From Costus lasius (Eukaryota > Streptophyta > Magnoliopsida > Zingiberales > Costaceae), in the NCBI GenBank assembly GCA_027563935.2, contig CM050450.1, positions 9,531,957 through 9,595,956 of the forward strand: DNA of 64,000 bases. The letters are read 5' to 3'. Below are positions 56,383 through 64,000 of this stretch, piece after piece (positions within the stretch are counted from its first letter, which is position 1; each line of letters begins with the position of its first letter). The notes beneath the pieces are model-generated. The model worked only from the letters and a program-made list of their open reading frames with translations, was not told the origin of the DNA and searched no databases. The translations under genes and the position numbers were made by a program.

Positions 56383-57197
56383 ACAATCTATAGAACATGC
56401 AAAGTTACATTACCAAAAACCTTTACAGTGCATCTCACAGCAATGATATGATTGATCAAGCTTTCAAAAAGCATAACACTGTGTACTAGTCCCTATGTGG
56501 TGCCTTTTTTTTAAGTACATGACAGTGCCAAGTGCCAAGCTTTGCTTCGGTACCACTTCAGTACCACTATCATTGATGAAAACCATGGGGTCAGTGCCAA
56601 GCATGATTGACAAGGAACTTAGGTACCACTAACCCTTTTTTTTCATTGTGATGCAAAGAATAGTGCCAAGTGGATATACAATGTGCAGTGTACAAGAACA
56701 CTTCGGTACCACCATTATTATTTCTAACCCCCATGACAAAGTGCACAAATAAAGTACAGATAGAAACCAGATACAATCACTTTCTACACATGAGATGCAT
56801 ATCAAGGCTAAGGTAAGGTAACAAGCATACTCTTCAGGATTCTACCAATAATGAATCGAGTTAATTACATCAATCGGCTACAGTAAACCAAAGAATCATA
56901 TGTGCAAACCATAACCATTATAGACCATTGGCAGATAAAAGTCAAGAATCTCATCCCAAGCAATCAAGTAGTCATAGAACAACGTAATACTAGAAGACAA
57001 AGCAAATAGCATAGAGAAAAGTAGGGTTTGGGCAAGATACTAAAGATGTTGATACCACAAAATAACAAAGCATGCAAGAAATGGAAGCGACAAACTTAAA
57101 ACTACCAAGAAGTGACTAAAGAAAACAAATAACTAGAATAAAGAAAACCATTGGAAAAACAGATAGCTGACCAAGTGACGGGTGAAACCAAAGAAGC
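56383..57197 (-). other. Athila-3 spacer with hairpin repeats
   Basis: Non-coding. Hairpin units on the plus strand at 56531-56557 (AAGC/GCTT inner pair), 56593-56630 (inner pair incomplete) and 56662-56711 (AAGTG/CACTT with a longer loop). All have AGTGCCAAG on one arm and GGTACCAC on the other. This is the counterpart of 33610-33850 and 40698-41030. The LTR-polypurine boundary seems deleted. Confidence 0.65.
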
Positions 57198-58418
57198 TCA
57201 TCCCCAACGCCGACGCAGCCTCGCCTGAAGGTCATGCACATACTCTAAAATAGAGGACTATACTCGTCCTTGGCGCTCAACCTCAGTCTCGAGCTGTTGA
57301 ATCCGGTCATTGCCCGCATCGACAGACAGGTGAGTCTCTTGCTAGGCGTCGCGGATAAACCGAATCATAGTCTCAATGCGGTCGAGCTGGGTAGAAGGGC
57401 GCTGCTAAGAAGGTCGTGGTGGTTCAGTTGTAAGAGGCACATCCTCATCCTCAACTGCTTCCACTCTTCAGTTCCGCTGCTCTCGAACAGTAGTACGTGC
57501 AGGATTTGGCAACGGTAACTTCACATCACTCCTAGGGAAGATCAAGCTGTAAAGTTCACCTTCCTTCACTATCATCCGCATCAAGATCCAAGAATCAAGA
57601 TCGAGTCAGCTGTTGCCCCACGCCTGCTCCATTTGGTAGGGATGAATCCCTACTGCATAAGCAAGAGGGGTAAGAAGTCTCCCGAGAGCTATTGCACCCT
57701 TCGGTGCCCTTGATACCTTCTGGAGTTGTCGGGCAAAATGAAAAGCAATATTAAGGCGGACCCCATGCAGCATCGCCCATAAGAATTAAAGTTCGGATTC
57801 CCAAACAAGATCATCAGACTCCCCACGACCAAAAATAGTATGTGACAGGACACGGTGCACATATTTCACCACAGGGTTCCTCAGGCAGGTGGCTCTGGCT
57901 GTCCTAGTGTCAAAGGGTCGGAAGCCAGTCAGGTCAGCCCAGAAGTTGCTTGCTTTAAATTCGGGTGGTGTGAGTCGCGTCCCGTCTGTAGGAAAGTCGT
58001 AGATAGAATTTAGCTCTGTCAACGTAACCATAAACTCAGTATTTTTGAGTCGGAAGGATAAGCTGCCGTCATCTTCATCCGTGTGGATGTTAGCATGAAA
58101 TTCCATGGATAAGAGGAACTCCAGTACAATGGGGATGTAGGTGGGGTAATTGATAGTGAAGAATTGATCCCACCCCACACGTTGAAAGAGCCATTGCACG
58201 TCTTCATAGAAGCCTAGAGTGTTCAGCGTCGAATGATCCAAGAATCATGTGGTCACCATTGGTCGGCGTGAGAGGGCGGTGATCCTGGCAAGCTGTTCAG
58301 GATCTCGGCAGATAATTCCACATGGCGTAGGTGGCAAGGCTGGCGGCGGAAGAGGATCGGCGGCGGCCTGAGAAGTGGATGCGCGGTGCTTGGAAGTAGT
58401 TTTCTTGCATCGAGACAT
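57198..58418 (-). pseudogene. Athila-3 ORF2, about 407 codons with seven stops
   Basis: Starts MSRCKKTTSKHR at 58418, has the same layout as ORF2 of Athila-1 and -2, and is clearly diverged. Shared blocks: ITALSRRPMVTT, FLDHSTLNTLGFYEDVQWLF, YIPIVLEFLLSMEFH, LSFRLKNTEFMVTLTELN, KYVHRVLSHTIFGRGE, ARQLQKVSRAPKG and GIHPYQME. In-frame stops interrupt it, starting with TGA at 58242-58244 and TAA at 57786-57788, followed by five more in the C-terminal half. Six of the seven fit CGA, CAG or TGG as the earlier codon. The end RLRRRWG and stop at 57198 differ from the acidic tails of the other two. No function is known, and this copy is dead. Confidence 0.75.
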
Positions 58419-59193
58419 TCTGGAGGTATAGGATGGTGACAGGAAGTTAGCTGATGCTGTGGAAGGTGCTTTGGAGGTGTCGATGATGAAGAAAGACGGT
58501 CGGCGGCTGCGAAAACGCGGGCGGCGAACGAAGCTAGGGCAGCGGTGAACGGCGACGGGAGGCATGGATTGGTGTTGGAAAGTTGGGGGAAATGATCGCC
58601 GGAAGATGGGGAAGACGATGGAAGGTCGCCGGCAGTCGATCGGGCACCGGAGGCGGCGGATCGGGACGGCGGCGGTGGCTAGGGTTTCGTGCACGGGTGT
58701 GCACGAAGCTGTGTATGCTGCTCTTTTTATAAAATATCGTGCACGGCCATGTATGGATACATGGCCCAGCCCGTGCAGCTCTCGGTCTCATCGCACCAAC
58801 TGAACTCACTTATGATGCACGGTCGTGCGTGGATGCACGGGCACACCCGTGCACGTCTCAGCCATAAGTTTCCTCAGCTGTCCATGGTCGTGCGCTCCTT
58901 CACGCCCTTGCTCGTGCAGCGCTCGGTCACACATTGGGAAGAGGTAACCGAGCCGTGCACGGTCGTGCAAGGATGCACGGGTGCGACCGTGCATGGCTCG
59001 GTGGTACCTAAAAAATCCAGAAAAATTCCCATAAGCATGGTACAGCTTAGAGAGTATAAATATGAAATAAAAACTGGAAAACATTGAAGTCTAAGTGATG
59101 AAAATAAATGAGAAAGTAAAAATAGCTAACAAGAGGTTGGGTTGCCTCCCAACAAGCGCTTCTTTAGGGTCACTAGCTTGACCAACATGATGC
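58419..59193 (-). other. Athila-3 leader of ORF2 with CACGG inverted repeats
   Basis: 58730-58995 is a series of palindromic words based on TGCACGG and CCGTGCA. The best is a 10-bp stem GGCCATGTAT / ATACATGGCC at 58745-58766. The after-pol motif TTGGGTTGCCTCCCAACAAG is at about 59138. The same CACGG words occur in the Athila-3 LTR (56116-56285 and 62324-62495). Confidence 0.7.
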
Positions 59194-61126
59194 TCAAGGT
59201 GGATTTGGTGGTGGGGGATCAGAGATATGTAAAGAGACCCCTTTGTCGATGATGTCATGTGCAAAGTAGAGTTTTAAACGTTGGTCATGCACTTTAAAGT
59301 TTCCTGATCGCTGGCTCCAAATTTCAATAGCTCCATGTGGAAAAATCTTCTTCACAATAAATGGTCCTGACCATCTTGTCCTTAACTTTCCTGGAAAGAG
59401 TTTCAAACGTGAATTAAATAGAAGGACATGATCTCCTACTCGAAAATTCTTTGTAACAATATGCTTATCATGCCATCGCTTCGTCCGCTCTTTGTAGATC
59501 CTTGCATTGTGATATGCCGACAGATGGACTTCATCAAGTTCATTGAGTTGGAGTTTCCTGTTATTGCCGACACTTTGGAGGTCATAATTCAGCTTTCGGA
59601 CTACCCAATAGGCTCTGTGCTCAACTTCAACTGGGAGATGGCAGGACTTACCATAAACTAGCTGATAGGGAGACATTCCTAGCGAGGTTTTGAAGGTTGT
59701 CCTATAAGCCCAAAGTGCGTCATCTAGTTTCAATGACCAATCAGTTCGTGAGAAGTTAACCATCTTTTGTAAGATATTCTTTATCTTCCTGTTGGATACT
59801 TCCACTTGTTCGCTGGTCTGTGGGTGGTAAGGGGTTGCGAATTTGTGGGTTACCCCGTACTTCTTTAGTAGAGAGGCCAACTGGTGAATCAGAAAGTGAG
59901 AGCCTCCGTCGCTTATCAAGACTCACAGTATACCAAATCTGGGGAAGATAGTGCGCCTAAGCATTCGGGTTACTACTTTAGCATCGGATGTGTGTTCGGC
60001 TGAGGCTTCCACCCACTTGGAGACATAATCCATGGCTACCAGTATGAATCGATGTCCACAGGACGATGGGAATGGTCCCATAAAGTCCATCCCCCAAACA
60101 TCGAAGATTTCTAGTTCCAAGATGTTGGTTAATGGTAACTCATCTCGTTTAGAAATCTTGCCTCATCGCTGACACTGATCACAATGAGTAATGAATCGCC
60201 AGACATCCCGAAAAATAGTGGGCCAGTAGAGTCCGGATTGTAGTACTTTGAAGGCTGTCTTCGAAGCACTAGCATGGCCTCCATAAGGAGATGAGTGGCA
60301 ATGAAATAAGACATCTTGGATATCCTATTCAGGTATGCATCGCCGAAAAAGGCCATCAGCGCATCTTCGAAACAAAAGAGGGTCATCTCAATAATAGTGC
60401 TTCACGTCGTGTAGAAATCTCTTCTTTTCCTGCCATGAAAGATCAAAGGGGACGATGTCAGACACCAAATAATTAACAAAGTCATCATACCATGGGGCTT
60501 CAATTTCGGTTAGAGCCAAGAGATGTTCATCAGGGAAGTAATCGTTAATGTCTTGAAAATTCTCCTCTTCTTGTTATTCATGTGGTAATCAGGATAAATG
60601 ATCAACTACCAAGTTTTCTGAGCCCTTCTTATCACGAATTTCAGATCAAATTCCTGTAGCAAGAGGATCCAGCGAATCAATCGTGGTTTTGCATTTTTCT
60701 TCGTTAGAAGGTACCTGATAGGTGCATGATCAGTGTACATTATTACTTTTGAATCAATAACATAGGATCTAAATTTGTCAAAAGCGAAAATAATAGCAAG
60801 GAGCTCCTTTTCCGTGGTAGCGTAATTGATTTGAGCTTCATTCAGTGTCCAGCTCTCATAATAGATGGCATGTAACTTGTTGTCTTCCCGTTGTCCTAAC
60901 ACTGCTCCGACTGCGAAATTGCTGGCGTCGCACATGAGTTCGAATGGAAGTGACTAGTCTGGTGGCTGCATAATGGGGGCTGAGATTAGTGCTTTCTTCA
61001 ATTTTTCAAATCAGGCCATGCAGTCCTGATCTAAGGAGAAAGAAACATCTTTAGCTAGCAGATTAGTCAATGGCCTAACAATTTTAGAAAAGTCTTTTAT
61101 AAAATGACGATAAAAACCCGCATGCC
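59194..61126 (-). pseudogene. Athila-3 pol, 3' part only (RNase H and integrase)
   Basis: Minus strand, starting inside RT near the GHAGFYRHF motif at about 61125, where it is cut by the direct repeat. RNase [36 protein letters not shown] 1-bp loss near 60647 shifts the frame. Integrase finger: HCHSSPYGGH and CDQC. TGA follows at about 60163. Core: [10 protein letters not shown], then TGA at about 59920, SDGGSHF and QVEVSNR. The C-terminus runs through GDHVLLFNSRLKLFPGKL to the stop at 59194. gag, protease, primer site and most of RT are missing. Closest to Athila-1 and -2 but visibly diverged. Confidence 0.85.
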
Positions 61127-62586
61127 CAAACGCACTGCCGTGAGAAAGGGCAGTAAAGAAAAGTGTGTCAAAGTCTGCAAACACATAACTGAATTACTCT
61201 ACTGGAATCACCGAGAAGTTTTGTTCCAATCTAGAGGAACCTGAAATTCGTTTAAGAGTGAAAAAATTTTGTTACCTCTTGATAGGGCCTGAACGGGCGG
61301 CTACCGCAAGTGCACGGTCTATCGCGTAATAAATAAGATCGAACCCAGAGGGACTAGGGTCAAGTACTAACAAATCAGTCAATCAATAGCTAGGTTAATG
61401 ATTAATGGAGAAAATTACTAATGTCCAAGTACAAATGATTAAACTAAAGTGAATTAAGAACAAGCAGCGTAGAGAGCAAATCAATCGGAGTTTTAAACCT
61501 ATAAGAGAGATTCGGGGTATTGGGTTTCACCACACTGAAGCATGAAGAAGTATTAAGGTTTGATATTCCAGTTAAGTTTTATCTAAGTTCTCAAGGTAAT
61601 CCTTCCTAGGATACAGACGCGCTCCCTCTCAGGACACGGTTCGGTATTCGACTTAACCCAAATCTCCTACTCTCGTGGCTTACCGAGTTAAGTGGATCCA
61701 ATGGGCTCTGTGAAAGATTAGGGATCCTCAGGTGATTTCTAGTGCTCTCGCTAAACGAAATCATCAGTCCAGTCTAAGGGGTTCCAATGATTGTGGTTCA
61801 CCTCTCAGTCCTTCCCACATCATCTAAGACATGCATACATATGGCCAGTACATAAACATGAGATAAAACGTCCTATACATGAATAAGAACAAAGATAAGT
61901 AAAGAAATATATAGATCAAACCATAGTATTCAACATTCATACAGTGGGCTACGCCCAAACCCCGAAAAGAGAATTTACGCTACAAGTTTCATAGTTAAAT
62001 ACATGAAATCTCTCACAATGATTAAATAAAACCAAAGGGAAGGGTAGTTCATTGATGGAAGAAGGTCCAGCACGAAGATCCACGCCGGAACGACGAAGAA
62101 AACGAGCTGGAACAGAGTTGTCACCCAGAAAATCACCCCAAACTCTAGGTCTGCGCCGTTTCACTTCGTTCTCCTCAACCGCTTGACCAAATCCTGTGAT
62201 TCTAGTCCCAAAACGTGCGTATCCAAGTTGGGAAGGTCTCCCTAAAATTTCGTTCAAATCTGAGCCAGGAATAGAAAGTTACAGCTGAAATACTGAGTGT
62301 CTGTCGAAGCTGCGTGAGATAATGCACGGCCGTGTATTGGTGCACGGGTATGCCCGTGCACGGCTCGGTGGCTGGATAACTTTTGATTCATGGCCGTGCA
62401 TGGATGCATGGCCATGCCCGTGTATAGCTCGGTGAAGCCTGGATAGTCAGATCATGCACGGCTGTGCATGGGTACACACCCATGACCGTGCATCCTGTAG
62501 AAAACTCCGATTGGGCTGAAATTTGGCGTGTAGCTTCATCTCATCATGAGAAATCGTCCTATACCTTCAGATTCTCCAAATTCCAT
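61127..62586 (-). repeat. Right direct-repeat copy: flank plus Athila-3 LTR
   Basis: Matches 54921-56382. The junction with pol at 61127-61130 shares CAAA with the start of the repeat, so a microhomology join is likely. Confidence 0.8.
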
Positions 62587-62744
62587 CAATTTTAAGGCCA
62601 AAAACCTACATTTTCATAAAACAAGGGAAAAGTGAAGGCTCTAAAGAATATGAAGCATTTGAGTGCATAAATGAGACAAAACATGCATTTTACTCCAAAA
62701 TAATAATAGAATTAAGTCACGAAATATCATATTTTTGCATATCA
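61280..62744 (-). repeat. Complete Athila-3 LTR (1465 bp), solo-like
   Basis: On the plus strand it begins TGATAGGGCC and ends TTTTTGCATATCA. TTACCTCT stands on both sides (61272-61279 and 62745-62752), longer than the usual 5-bp duplication. No primer site adjoins the left side and no polypurine tract the right side. It therefore looks like a solo LTR, even though pol lies just to the left. ORF 61949-62257 inside it is not a gene. Confidence 0.7.
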
Positions 62745-62752
62745 TTACCTCT

Positions 62753-64000
62753 CCAAAAGATTTACAATCTATTATCACTGTAGTAAAAGCTTTGCTCGGT
62801 GGGTGAAAGAAAGAATTCTATGGGTTGCAAAATCTGCAGAAAAGGAAATTTTCTAGTGAAATTTAGTCACGGTAAATGGTCATAAAAAAAGAACACAACA
62901 ACAAAAAGAAACGGGTTCTACCTCAACAAAAATATTTCTCTTTGAATCCGTCGACCGAGCGAAGAACAGAAAATCCATGAAAAAAATACGGTATCAGATG
63001 TACGTGAGAAAATTACCGGAATTAATCCTCATTGTCTTAGCAAGAAAGGAAAGGAGATCTGTGATTATCACTCGGCTTTAATCAGATCATCGGGTCCGAA
63101 TCCACTTCCTAATCGGTCTCTCAGCAATTCTTGACATAACTCTTTCTTCTGCCATCCACAGAAGATTAATTGGTGTGAAATCTTAGCCAGTCAGTGGCTG
63201 AGAGTCCTACTGAAGCAACACCACAACAAAACCTCAATGCCATTGGTGTAGAATTTCAGCCAATCGTTGGCTAAAAGCTCAGTTGAAGTAGCACTACAGT
63301 CTTCTCCTGTTCCGCCATCTGTAGCGATTGCATGCCTAATTCAGCAACCGCTGCCGGATCTTCTCTAATCGTCGAGCTGCTACGAGCCCGATTGAGTTCA
63401 TTTAGTCGCAGATAGATAATGCTAAGGGATCCGGCCCAAATCAGCTCCTTAGTAGTTGCCGGCATCATCTCCCCTGTCGCCGACAAACATCATCAGGCAA
63501 ATTCGTCTGAAGCGAGCTTCTCAGCAAACATTGGCGCCATCTCCTCCATGGACGAGCCGCTAGGTCTCCTTGTTCGATTCTTTGGATAGGCGACACCTAA
63601 CCACCTTTGTGCTTCTTTCGTCTGCACTCATCCCGTTAGCGCCTTTGATGAAGTAGACTCGCGGTCGCCGATCAGAGGGATCACCCAAGTTTCATCCGTC
63701 GGCTAAGCATTAAAGAAAAAAAAGAGAACTTTATTCTTCCACCGAGAGTAATTCGCTTTCCTCTTCTAGGGACTTGCTGCTTCATCGTCGAACCAAGTCA
63801 AAGAATAAACTTTATCCTTTGACTGAAGTGTGGTATTGAGACTTAATATATTAACACGCAAGAAAATTCCCAAAAAAAAAAAAATCTCAATTGAATATTC
63901 AACAAACATAATACTGAAAGCCCTAACGTATCGTGACAAAGTATTATTTGGGAGGTGCATACGTCGACATTTTTCATCGGGGCGTAACTCTAACAAGCCG
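62753..64000. other. Unclassified DNA right of the solo LTR
   Basis: 62753-63050 is AT-rich. 63050-63700 is GC-richer and holds a minus-strand ORF (63486-63271, 71 residues) ending in VVLLQLSF. I do not recognise it and it has no supporting partner. Two similar blocks with AGCCA...TGGCT inverted repeats lie at about 63186-63202 and 63260-63276. An ORF at 63766-63996 is unsupported. A further retroelement is possible. Confidence 0.4.

Noticed and set aside
60129..60386. 85-codon ORF beside the Athila-3 integrase
   Set aside because: It is a shadow frame. The integrase zinc finger (HCHSSPYGGH, CDQC) is read in a different frame over the same bases.

Overview
The window is nuclear DNA from a flowering plant. 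It has spliced genes of plant-typical families (LURP-one-related, BTB/POZ, a UDP-glycosyltransferase remnant), AT-rich intergenic DNA, and several large Ty3/gypsy retrotransposons whose primer sites match plant tRNA-Asp. GC-rich exons in AT-rich surroundings suggest a monocot; that is an inference. I see no CRISPR array, operon or organellar gene set, and I did not recognise a tRNA or rRNA gene.

Layout. 1-2124 is the 3' part of a broken Ty3/gypsy pol, probably CRM-like. 4004-4640 is a LURP-one-related gene with an apparent CAA-to-TAA change at the end of exon 1 and a miniature transposon inserted exactly at its stop codon. From about 5.6 to 20 kb there is a tandem BTB/POZ family of four copies (A 6251, B 12933, C 15890, D 18894). 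Only B keeps an open three-exon reading frame. All four use a GC-AG first intron. Orphan flanks and ghost first-exon ends show that more units once existed. 21287-22186 is a 900-bp transposon-like insert carrying an antisense UDP-glycosyltransferase fragment.

The right two thirds are retroelement DNA. Athila-1 (22695-35993, +) is complete, with 1.8-kb LTRs, an ACATT target duplication, a tRNA-Asp primer site, gag-pol and a downstream ORF2. It sits against the last exon of a second LURP-one-related gene. A 499-bp inverted-terminal-repeat element follows at 36291-36789. Athila-2 (38503-51602, -) is also complete. It is oriented tail-to-tail with Athila-1 and nested in an older element that seems to lack pol. 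Athila-3 (about 55-62.7 kb, -) is a rearranged relative with a truncated pol, a decayed ORF2 and two direct LTR copies that share the same left flank.

The host genes are mostly broken; BTB copy B is the only one that reads as intact. Nearly all nonsense codons in the retroelements can be explained by C-to-T (or G-to-A) changes, as expected for methylated, silenced DNA. The intact ORF2 of Athila-2 and a set of covarying hairpin repeats just upstream of the 3' LTR in all three Athila-type elements are the most interesting signals.
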